NCBI GenBank assembly: GCA_964370795.1
Contig: CAYJME010000054.1
Span: forward strand, 1-17,813
Direction: 5' to 3'
Length of the DNA: 17,813 bases
From: JAHFOW01 sp964370795
GTDB lineage: Bacteria; Planctomycetota; Brocadiia; Brocadiales; Brocadiaceae
In this document: piece after piece, positions 6,576 through 13,610 of the stretch
Numbering within the stretch: position 1 is the stretch's first letter
Layout of the letters: every line of letters starts with the position of its first letter
Translations under genes and position numbers: made by a program
The notes under the pieces: model-generated
The model's database searches: none
What the model saw: the letters and a program-made list of their open reading frames with translations, nothing else
What the model was told of the DNA's origin: nothing

Positions 6576-7997
6576 TTAAACAAGAATGTTCTTACCCGCA
6601 GGCTCAGTCATGGAAAAAGGAGATAATATTGAATTTAAACGCTCTGCGGGAAGGATTTCCCGTTCAAGAATAACCTCCTTGACAGATTTTCCCGTCCGCA
6701 ACGATTCCTTCACCACCTCAGCCGCCTTTGAATAACCAATAATAGGATTCAGAACGGTTACAATACCCAGACTCCTCATCGCATACTCCTCACACCTGGC
6801 CGTATTTACCTTTATTCCACAAATACACTTCTCGTTAAATACCTTTACTGCGTTGGCAAGGATAATAATAGAATCAAGCAGTTTAAATTGAATCAGGGGC
6901 ATCATTACATTAAGTTCAAATTGTCCTGCCTGTGCTGCCAGCGCAATTGACACATCATTGCCAATCACAGAAAATCCCACCATATCCATCATCTCAGGGA
7001 TAACCGGATTAACCTTTCCTGGCATAATGGAAGAACCAGGCTGCACTGCAGGCAGTTCTATCTCCGCAAGTCCGGTGTTTGGCCCCGAGTTCATCAATCT
7101 CAAATCGTTGGCAATACGGATAAGTTCCACTGACAGGGTTCTCAGGGCGCCTGAAAATTCAACGAATGAAGCATTACTCTGCATAGCCTCAAATCGGTTT
7201 TTTGATTCCCTGAGATCCAGGTTCGTCATCCTTCTCAACTTTTCAACAACCCGACTGGCATATTCCGGATGCGTGTTTATGCCTGTTCCCACAGCGCTTC
7301 CGCCTATACCTAGTTCTTTCAAAGATTCTCCGGCCTTTTCGATCCCAGTTGTAGCCCTGTAAAGAGAAGCTGCATAACCAGAAAATTCCTGACCAACCCT
7401 GATGGGTACAGCATCCTGGAGATGCGTACGCCCGGATTTCACGACCGAATCAAAGGACTTTGCCTTTTTGATCAATACTTCTGTCAGCCCATGTAAATTA
7501 TTCACAAGTCTTCTGGACAATTGTAAAACTGCAATACGCATGGCGGTGGGATAGACATCGTTGGTTGACTGTCCATAGTTTACGTTATCATTGGGATGAA
7601 CCACCGAATAGTCGCCTTTTTCCCCACCCATCATTTCAATCGCAATATTGGAGATTACCTCATTAACATTCATATGGTGGGAAGTTCCAGCGCCAGCCTG
7701 GTACACATCAACCACAAATTGGTCATGAAACTCACCATTTAAGATACGGTCACATGCAAGGATAATCATATTACCAATCTTGCTATCGAGACAGCCCAGT
7801 TCAACATTTACCATTGCAGCCGCCTTTTTTATATAGACCATTGCCATGGTAAACGTGGACTGGGATGTCTGGCCACTTATGGGAAAGTTCTCAATGGCCC
7901 TGGCCGTTTGAACCCCGTAGTATACCTTTACAGGAATTCTCATCTCGCCAATATAATCTTTTTCAACACGATGGGGATCAAGCCTTCTGTTATTCAT
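6576..7997 (-). CDS. aspA: Aspartate ammonia-lyase (aspartase)
   Basis: A 473-aa member of the fumarase/aspartase superfamily, which here converts aspartate to fumarate and ammonium. Conserved blocks are GAGTSHHMNVNEV (102-114), HPNDNVNYGQSTND (134-147), GRTHLQDAVP (189-198) and the catalytic loop GSSIMPGKVNP (321-331). LQDAVP rather than LQDATP, the RAIENFPIS start and AGQFELNVMMP favour aspartase over class II fumarase. The length is right for aspartase (about 470). The ATG at 7997 overlaps the stop of the ferritin-like gene as ATGA and has no Shine-Dalgarno of its own, so translation is probably coupled. Its place between a ferritin-like gene and a cytochrome gene is unusual. Ammonium release or fumarate supply could matter to an anammox or anaerobic metabolism, but that link is an inference. 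Confidence 0.88.
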   Translation of the reverse strand: MNNRRLDPHRVEKDYIGEMRIPVKVYYGVQTARAIENFPISGQTSQSTFTMAMVYIKKAAAMVNVELGCLDSKIGNMIILACDRILNGEFHDQFVVDVYQAGAGTSHHMNVNEVISNIAIEMMGGEKGDYSVVHPNDNVNYGQSTNDVYPTAMRIAVLQLSRRLVNNLHGLTEVLIKKAKSFDSVVKSGRTHLQDAVPIRVGQEFSGYAASLYRATTGIEKAGESLKELGIGGSAVGTGINTHPEYASRVVEKLRRMTNLDLRESKNRFEAMQSNASFVEFSGALRTLSVELIRIANDLRLMNSGPNTGLAEIELPAVQPGSSIMPGKVNPVIPEMMDMVGFSVIGNDVSIALAAQAGQFELNVMMPLIQFKLLDSIIILANAVKVFNEKCICGIKVNTARCEEYAMRSLGIVTVLNPIIGYSKAAEVVKESLRTGKSVKEVILEREILPAERLNSILSPFSMTEPAGKNILV

Positions 7998-8527
7998 ACC
8001 ATTTTATTTATCATGTTCATCCACATGTCGTAAATACGCCCGCTATCCTCAGCATCCCACAGTTCCGTATTTTCCAGATACCCAAGCGTATTCTTTAATA
8101 TGCCAAGATGTATTTTCTCCTCGTCCGCAAGAAAACGATACATCTCCCGGTCCTTTACATCCGATGTATCTTTTGCAGCCTTTTCGTAAAACCTGATTCC
8201 ATCTTCTTCTATTTTCAATGCCAACCTAACGGCATCTATGTCATTCGTATTGACATTGACCTTTTTTTTCAGTTCTTCACCCATCTCCCGAAAAATGGTA
8301 GTTAATCTTTTCTGTGGATTTTTCCCATCCTTTTTCTCGATTTCCGCAGGCGAAGAAAGCAATAAACGAAGCCTCTTTGCGTGCAATCTTTCATCTTCCA
8401 CGAAAGACTTGAACATTGCCCGCCCCATGGGGTGAAGGGTTTTATTTGCCAGGTCGCTATAAAACTTTATCCCATCCATCTCCATTTGAAGTGCAATTGA
8501 TTTAATATCCTTTAGCGTATCACCCAT
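7994..8527 (-). CDS. Ferritin-like di-iron protein, two-repeat
   Basis: A 177-aa helical protein with two ferritin-like halves. Half one has MEMDGIKFY (E16) and EDERLH (E46/H49). Half two has KIEEDGIRFY (E107/E108) and ADEEKIH (E137/H140). The halves are joined by a charged linker rich in Lys (62-95). All di-iron ligand positions are present, so peroxide reduction or iron oxidation is plausible. There is no rubredoxin domain, signal peptide or membrane segment. AAGGA lies 6-7 nt before the ATG. It starts 13 nt after the preceding gene's stop and overlaps aspA by 4 bp. It resembles the 150-aa protein at 3561-4013 in design, and the two may be distant paralogues. Confidence 0.82.
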   Translation of the reverse strand: MGDTLKDIKSIALQMEMDGIKFYSDLANKTLHPMGRAMFKSFVEDERLHAKRLRLLLSSPAEIEKKDGKNPQKRLTTIFREMGEELKKKVNVNTNDIDAVRLALKIEEDGIRFYEKAAKDTSDVKDREMYRFLADEEKIHLGILKNTLGYLENTELWDAEDSGRIYDMWMNMINKMV

Positions 8528-8540
8528 CTTAAGTCCTTTG

Positions 8541-8897
8541 TTATTGAGGCAGGCATTTAATCGAATAATCGTTGTCCTCGTTTACGAGGGCAAATTTTTG
8601 ACAGCACAATGAACACCGCTCTTCATTTCCCACAGAGGGCATTTTTCCAAAATCAATCTCCCAACCACACACGAGACAATAAAAACTCACATCATGATCA
8701 TCCGCTTCTATGCTCCCGATAACCCTTTTCAGCGAATCTTTGTGGCCTTTAGCAGCCCTTGCTAAATTTTGAAATACTTCCTTAACTTTCATATCCTTTG
8801 AAGCGCTGGCCATCTGGTTATAGAGATGCTCCTGTTCTTCTTCTACATCACAACCTGATTCCAAAAACTCCAGCACGGTCTTATACCCATCTCTCAT
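8541..8897 (-). CDS. Rubrerythrin-like half protein with C-terminal Cys-pair domain
   Basis: A 118-aa protein. Residues about 1-62 form a short ferritin-like segment (CDVEEEQEHLYNQMA, then RAAKGHKDSLKRVI). A C-terminal zinc-ribbon or rubredoxin-like knuckle follows, with CLVC (74-77) and CSLCC (95-99). In rubrerythrins the second helix carries ExxH. Here the place three residues before His52 is Ala49, so one iron ligand is missing from the half-site. The Cys knuckle is shorter than rubredoxin and lacks its YxYxP segment, so it may bind zinc or iron. AGGAGG lies 6 nt before the ATG, a very good site. The gene lies between two other ferritin-like genes in the same unit. It may work as an electron-transfer or structural partner of those proteins. 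The function is not known. Confidence 0.68.
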   Translation of the reverse strand: MRDGYKTVLEFLESGCDVEEEQEHLYNQMASASKDMKVKEVFQNLARAAKGHKDSLKRVIGSIEADDHDVSFYCLVCGWEIDFGKMPSVGNEERCSLCCQKFALVNEDNDYSIKCLPQ

Positions 8898-8997
8898 ACA
8901 CGTCCTCCTCTCATTTCGATCCCTTAAATAGGATCAATATTGGTAAATAAATTCTACTTTTTCAAGACTTCGGCACATAGAGGCGCTTACTAATAAA

Positions 8998-9192
8998 TTA
9001 CAAAGATAACCTGCTCAACTGTTCGTCCAATTCGTCTTTATGCCGTATTTCATTATGCAAGATACCTTCGAGTAAGGCATTAATTTTAGGATCACTCAAC
9101 GCCTTGATCTGATCATTATACCTTTCTATTGCATGTTCCTTTTTTTGTATTGCCAGCTTGATATTCTCAATATCTTTACTATCTTTTGCCAT
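8998..9192 (-). CDS. Small ferritin-like helical protein (single half)
   Basis: A 64-aa protein with two predicted helices: KLAIQKKEHAIERYNDQIKA (Glu and Tyr spaced as in ferritin-like helix 1) and LLEGILHNEIRHKDELDEQL with E48xxH51. This is half of a rubrerythrin-type bundle and would have to dimerise to form a four-helix unit with a metal site. The start at 9192 is chosen because AAGGAG lies 7 nt upstream. A TTG at 9210 would put extra residues across that ribosome-binding site. It is the first gene of the unit, with a 100-bp gap to the next. The assignment rests on helix pattern and neighbours, so it is moderate. Confidence 0.62.
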   Translation of the reverse strand: MAKDSKDIENIKLAIQKKEHAIERYNDQIKALSDPKINALLEGILHNEIRHKDELDEQLSRLSL

Positions 9193-9210
9193 GAGACAGC
9201 TCCTTTTCAA

Positions 9211-9620
9211 GAAATTTCATAAAATTTACCCATGATAGATCGAACAATTATTGTACCAAAGCTAACATCTCTCGTAATAAAAATTTAAAACATCCTAATT
9301 ATTTGGAATAATTATAGTTATGTTTTCACTATTTCAACAAACAAACTGTAGATTCCGAAATATTTATTAAGAATTTAGAATCAAAATCCACAAATTTAGA
9401 ATTTTCTAAACATTAAATTATTTTAGCAGATGTTTATAATTGAAATTGCTGACCTTTGAACCCGGTTGCTTTTGGTGGCTATAGTTGAAGAGCCGCAGAT
9501 TTTAGCTGTGCTCATTGTAGACTTTTAAAAGATGTTTCTACTTGTTTGGAATTACTTTGGGTGGTGTATCTGGGGAATGAATAATTGTTTCTAATTTTCA
9601 AATAGTTCTGTTTTTAAGAA
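9211..9620. other. AT-rich intergenic region of 410 bp
   Basis: No gene was seen. It contains a promoter candidate for the small ferritin-like gene (9250-9277, minus). It also has an imperfect hairpin at 9490-9513, with GAGC/GCTC and GCAG/CTGT arms and one bulged base, and a 7-bp perfect hairpin TAGTTCT/AGAACTA at 9603-9623 across the stop codon of the HtrA gene. The last could be a weak terminator, but only a broken T tract follows it on the minus strand. Confidence 0.5.
9250..9277 (-). promoter_or_regulatory. Candidate promoter for the ferritin-like/aspA unit
   Basis: On the minus strand, TTACGA (9272-9277, four of six) and TACAAT (9250-9255, five of six) are 16 bp apart. The start would be near 9243, about 50 nt before the ATG at 9192. 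AT-rich surroundings raise the chance of a false match. Confidence 0.3.
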
Positions 9621-11012
9621 CTAACGGACTTTTATCCTCGCATAGCCCTGGTGTTCACCGTATTTATCTGACCAAACGAGACCAACCTCCCAAATATCTC
9701 CTTTACGCATAATCTTGAGGAGCGCGCTTAGTTCATCAATACTGTTAATTCTATATTGGCCTACATATACAAGCACATAACCAGCTTCCATGCCTACTTC
9801 GGCAGCAGGACTATTTTTCTGGACGTCAGAAATTAACACGCCGCTCTTGAGCCACCCTAAATTCAATTGTTTGGCAATCTGTGGAGTTAAATTCTGCACA
9901 TAGAGACCTAATTTCTCCAACGCCAACTTCTCTATCGAAGGAAGTGGCGCTTTTTCGAGGATAACATCTATCTTCATCTCTCGGCCGCCACGATTGATAT
10001 TGAAATAGAGCTTATCGCCTACATTTTTTTTGAGGATATACTTTTCAAAATCGAGGATATCAAGAATCTCTTTTGAATCTATTTTTGTGATATAATCCCC
10101 AACTTTAATATTTGCCTTATACGCCGGACTTCCCTGTTCAACCGAAGAGACCTTAATCCCCCTTGAGGAGTCATCCTGTTCTTCTACCTGAACGCCAAAC
10201 CACACCTTGTTAAGCTCTCTAAAGTTAAAGAGTTTAACCAGGGTTTGTCTTACCTTATCAACCGGAATAGCAAATCCAATTCCCTGAGCCTGATTTACAA
10301 TAGCAGCATTGATTCCAATAAGCTCTCCGTCAATATTAATGAGCGGACCTCCACTATTGCCGGGGTTAATGAGCGCATCGGTCTGGATAAGGCCATCGTA
10401 TTTGATGTCCCCATATTCATTATTAAACGTGATAGTTCTATTCTTTGCGCTCAACACGCCTGTGGTTACGGAGTTTTCCAGACCAAACGGATTTCCCAGC
10501 GCAATTACGGTCTCGCCAATCATGAGATCTTTTGACGTACCCATTTTGACATACGGGAACGGCGTAGGAGAATTTATTTTTAATACCGCAAGATCACTAA
10601 ATGGGTCTGAACTAATCATGGTTGCCTCATAGTCCTTCCCGTCTGACAACCTGACCTTAATCTTGGAAGCTCGACTCACTACATGTTCATTAGTTACAAT
10701 ATAGCCATCTTCATCCATAATAACGCCAGACCCCAGTGGTCTCTCGACCATCTGCTTTTGAGGTTGACCAAAAAATTCGTTAAAATACTGGTCAAAGACT
10801 TCACTGCGCGAACCAAAATACGGGTCAACATGTCGCTGGGTAATAAGTCGTTCGGTGCTGATGTTAGCTACAGCCGGACTGGCCTTCTCAATTGCTATTA
10901 CGACAGGCGTTCTGCGATTGGTCGAATCAGCATCACGAGCAGTTGCTTTGCGGCATACAGAACTAAAACAAGCAAGGGCAAACAGCAATAAGAAGATGAG
11001 TATTTTCTTCAA
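9621..11012 (-). CDS. HtrA/DegP-like periplasmic serine protease with two PDZ domains
   Basis: A 463-aa protein. An N-terminal hydrophobic segment (residues 4-18) is a signal peptide or anchor. Cys15 after FALA could be a weak lipobox. The trypsin-like domain (about 45-260) carries the complete triad: His110 in TNEHVV, Asp140 in FSDLAVL and Ser220 in NPGNSGGPL. The loop GNPFGLENSVTTG (173-185) is also typical. Two PDZ-type regions follow at about 268-352 and 368-460. The family degrades or refolds damaged envelope proteins. The start is a TTG at 11012, supported by AAGGGG 7 nt upstream and by the position of the signal peptide. The ATG at 11028 is in another frame. It lies 21 nt after the DUF4340 gene and is the last gene of the envelope operon, so it may serve that complex. 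Family certain, client unknown. Confidence 0.93.
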   Translation of the reverse strand: MKKILIFLLLFALACFSSVCRKATARDADSTNRRTPVVIAIEKASPAVANISTERLITQRHVDPYFGSRSEVFDQYFNEFFGQPQKQMVERPLGSGVIMDEDGYIVTNEHVVSRASKIKVRLSDGKDYEATMISSDPFSDLAVLKINSPTPFPYVKMGTSKDLMIGETVIALGNPFGLENSVTTGVLSAKNRTITFNNEYGDIKYDGLIQTDALINPGNSGGPLINIDGELIGINAAIVNQAQGIGFAIPVDKVRQTLVKLFNFRELNKVWFGVQVEEQDDSSRGIKVSSVEQGSPAYKANIKVGDYITKIDSKEILDILDFEKYILKKNVGDKLYFNINRGGREMKIDVILEKAPLPSIEKLALEKLGLYVQNLTPQIAKQLNLGWLKSGVLISDVQKNSPAAEVGMEAGYVLVYVGQYRINSIDELSALLKIMRKGDIWEVGLVWSDKYGEHQGYARIKVR

Positions 11013-11033
11013 GATTAAACCCCTTCATGTCTC

Positions 11034-13463
11034 TTAGTGAAAACCACCATGTGAACCGCCATGCGGTTGTATCCGAGGGCCAGTTCCGGCAGGCGTTTTT
11101 TCCTGCGGTACAGGAGTCTGGCCACCAGGTATGGCTGGCGCTGTTTCTGCCATAATAGTAGTAAAACCCTCTTCATTCCTCATCAGTTTTGAAATAGTTT
11201 CAGTCCCAACAACGTAAATGTAATCTGAATCTTTATTCTTCACATAATAGTTGTTAGCGTCCTTTTTCTTACCAATATAAAGCGCCAGCTCTCCACCTTC
11301 CAAACCGATGGTAATAATCAGTTGAGGTTTGTCCAGTGAAAATTGTGTTAAATTCGTCGCCTTATATTGTTCAATGTAACTGCCCTTTAGTTCATTAAGT
11401 ATGCGGATAAAATAATCAACTTCCTTCCCCTGCACTTCTTTTTGTTCATTATCTTTCAGTTTCCAGGTATTATCCTTCTTTTCCAATTGAACGCTTTTAT
11501 CGGGATAGTCGAGTGCAAGTCTGACGATATCCGCCCCTTCAAACGTCAACACTTTTGTGGGAACAAGCTCTGCATCAAAGTTTCTTATCTTTGGCCAGGA
11601 AAGCTCAAATACGAGGTCGCTGTCGCTCATCATACCATAGGAATTTGATTTATCACCCTTAACCTTTTTTCCAATGAGCAGAGTCCTGGTTTCAAATATT
11701 TTTTCCCTGGGTTCCTTAGGCTTCGTCGAAGCTTCGGACTTCTCATCTTTCTTCTTATCCTCAGCAGGCGGTTCCGACTCCTTTTCATACGTGACCAAAA
11801 CTTTCATCGTTGGATTATCTAGTCCATAGGCTTTCAGATCTTTAGTACCCTTTGCAACAAAATTTTCTGCCTTTAAAAAGGACATGTCCCAGATAATTTG
11901 GTTAATTGCATTAGTATCCGCGATAGTTTGAACGGGCTTGGAAAGTTCCCACTGGATTTGTCCTTCCTGGTCTTTTTTGTTAGTAATATCACAAACAAAG
12001 GTGCGGTCAGGTTTTTCGATAACGAGCTTTTTTGCCAGGTCTTTGTTGAAATCGCATACAAGCCTGTCTCTGAAAGCAAGGAGTGCATTATCAATTTTGT
12101 CATAAAACTCTGCGGAAGGGACAGTATATACAGGTTCTTCCCCTACGCGCTTTACATAACACTTGTCCCCTTCCGGTAATTTATTACCTACATAAAATCT
12201 GGCCAATTCCCTGTCTTCTTCCTTTTGGACAGAAATCTCAAAAACAGGATTTTTTAAACCATAAACGGCCAAATCAGCCGGTTTATCTGAAACAAAATCC
12301 TCTATATCCAGGGTCTTAATCTTTTCGATAAAATTCTTTACCGTATCCTGATCTGCATAAATACTAATAGGTTTAGTTAACTTCCAATCTAAATCAATGG
12401 ACTTTTCAATTGCAATGAGATCAGATTGTGTCTTGATTTCCAGCTTACTAATTCCATATGACCCGATCGACTCAAACCTGACCACCTTCTTGTCCCTGAA
12501 TTCATTCGGTTTCTTGCATACATCGGCAAGAATGGCGTCTTTCAGGAAAAATACGGTAGGCTCGTCACTCCGTTTCGCATAGATTTTATTATCCATGGTA
12601 TGCCCAAAGGCAACGGATTGCGCAACACCCTTCTCCTGGATAGTAACTGTGTATCTCGGATTATCTAAACCGTACTTAACAAGGTCGGCTGCTTCCGTGA
12701 CGAAGTCTGCACGGTCAATTTGCAAGTTTTTGAGTTTGCCAATAAGTTCTTTGATTTTTTCCAGATCGGCAAGATCATTAACCGGTTCCGTAATCCGCCA
12801 GAAGCTTCCTTTTCTGTTGCATACAATATTATATTCGCCAGTTTTGATCTGCATGCTGTCAACAGCCTCTTTGTCAAAGGTAAAAACCCATTTACTCCTT
12901 AAATCAAGCACATTCTTTTGGACCTTTTCACATAAACCACCGGGGACAACAACAACCTCATCACTCGTGTCAACTTTTAAGTAAACATTATCGCCGGCGG
13001 CAAGCTTTTGCCCCACATACACCGTGTATTTATCCCGTGGTCCCGTCACCTGGATCGCGTCTTTTCTTACGGGAATATCTGTATACATGGTAAGCGTGAT
13101 TTTGGGCACATCCAGGCCGTAATCCTTTAAATCAAAGGGTTTTTCGCCTTCCTTTACAAAGGAACCAACCTTGGTCATGAATTCAAATTCAGAAAGGATG
13201 CTATTTACCTCAGAGTTATCTGCCCGTAATTTTAACGGCTCGACAATATACCAGAAGTTATCTTTTGTCTTCTCCAATACAACCTTGCCGCTTTCATTGT
13301 TTAATTCAATCTTCCTGATCAGAGATGTTTTAAAGTCTGGAATTACCTTTTTTTGCAGCTTTTCCCATTCCTCATGGGGAAGTTGTTTTTTCTCATAGAG
13401 AAAAACGTACGAAATACCAATGGCTGCCACAATTAAAAGGATAATGGTCGTTTTGAGTTTCAT
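11034..13463 (-). CDS. Membrane-anchored protein with five DUF4340-like units
   Basis: An 809-aa protein with one N-terminal membrane segment (about 5-23) and a large, probably extracytoplasmic, body. The body repeats a unit of about 135-165 residues five times. Each unit has a Trp element (W71, W222, W360, W505, W667; for example FWRITEPV) followed by a YGLDNP-type motif (115-120, 264-269, 401-406, 546-551, and a degenerate FSLDKP at 708-713) leading into a beta strand. This is the DUF4340 pattern. Many members are shorter. A Lys/Glu-rich linker lies at 563-588. The tail is Pro-rich and ends in a Gly/His stretch (801-809) that could bind metal. AAGGA lies 11 nt before the ATG. Genes of this family commonly follow GldG-like genes, as here. 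The function is unknown. A load-bearing or substrate-holding partner of the ABC complex is an inference. Confidence 0.85.
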   Translation of the reverse strand: MKLKTTIILLIVAAIGISYVFLYEKKQLPHEEWEKLQKKVIPDFKTSLIRKIELNNESGKVVLEKTKDNFWYIVEPLKLRADNSEVNSILSEFEFMTKVGSFVKEGEKPFDLKDYGLDVPKITLTMYTDIPVRKDAIQVTGPRDKYTVYVGQKLAAGDNVYLKVDTSDEVVVVPGGLCEKVQKNVLDLRSKWVFTFDKEAVDSMQIKTGEYNIVCNRKGSFWRITEPVNDLADLEKIKELIGKLKNLQIDRADFVTEAADLVKYGLDNPRYTVTIQEKGVAQSVAFGHTMDNKIYAKRSDEPTVFFLKDAILADVCKKPNEFRDKKVVRFESIGSYGISKLEIKTQSDLIAIEKSIDLDWKLTKPISIYADQDTVKNFIEKIKTLDIEDFVSDKPADLAVYGLKNPVFEISVQKEEDRELARFYVGNKLPEGDKCYVKRVGEEPVYTVPSAEFYDKIDNALLAFRDRLVCDFNKDLAKKLVIEKPDRTFVCDITNKKDQEGQIQWELSKPVQTIADTNAINQIIWDMSFLKAENFVAKGTKDLKAYGLDNPTMKVLVTYEKESEPPAEDKKKDEKSEASTKPKEPREKIFETRTLLIGKKVKGDKSNSYGMMSDSDLVFELSWPKIRNFDAELVPTKVLTFEGADIVRLALDYPDKSVQLEKKDNTWKLKDNEQKEVQGKEVDYFIRILNELKGSYIEQYKATNLTQFSLDKPQLIITIGLEGGELALYIGKKKDANNYYVKNKDSDYIYVVGTETISKLMRNEEGFTTIMAETAPAIPGGQTPVPQEKTPAGTGPRIQPHGGSHGGFH

Positions 13464-13556
13464 AGTTTAATTATTCCTTCTCTCCTGAATGAATCCTAAT
13501 TTATTTGAAAACATCGTGCGATATGCCAAAAAAACACCAGGGGATTGTTTACCAAT

Positions 13557-13610
13557 CATGGAGAGCAAAGCCTCGCCTCGCTCTCCATGCATAATTTCCC
13601 GGTAAATTAT
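13557..13610 (-). other. Two consecutive hairpins between the GldG-like and DUF4340 genes
   Basis: ATAATTT/AAATTAT (13591-13597 with 13604-13610) overlaps the stop of the GldG-like gene. CATGGAGAGC/GCTCTCCATG (13557-13566 with 13580-13589) is a 10-bp perfect stem with a 13-nt loop. A T7 tract occurs on the minus strand only about 20 nt later, so this is not a classical terminator. It may be an RNA-processing or stability element or a partial attenuator inside the operon. Confidence 0.5.

Noticed and set aside
6576..7997. Class II fumarase
   Set aside because: The superfamily motifs are shared, but LQDAVP, the N-terminal RAIENFPIS block and AGQFELNVMMP fit aspartase better. Fumarase usually has LQDATP.
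8919..8936. Hairpin GATCC/GGATC between two ferritin-like genes as a terminator
   Set aside because: It has only five pairs and no T tract. The downstream gene has its own strong ribosome site but no clear promoter, so read-through is more likely.
9603..9623. Strong terminator for the HtrA gene
   Set aside because: The 7-bp AT-rich stem overlaps the stop codon and lacks a continuous T tract on the minus strand, so it is too weak to call.
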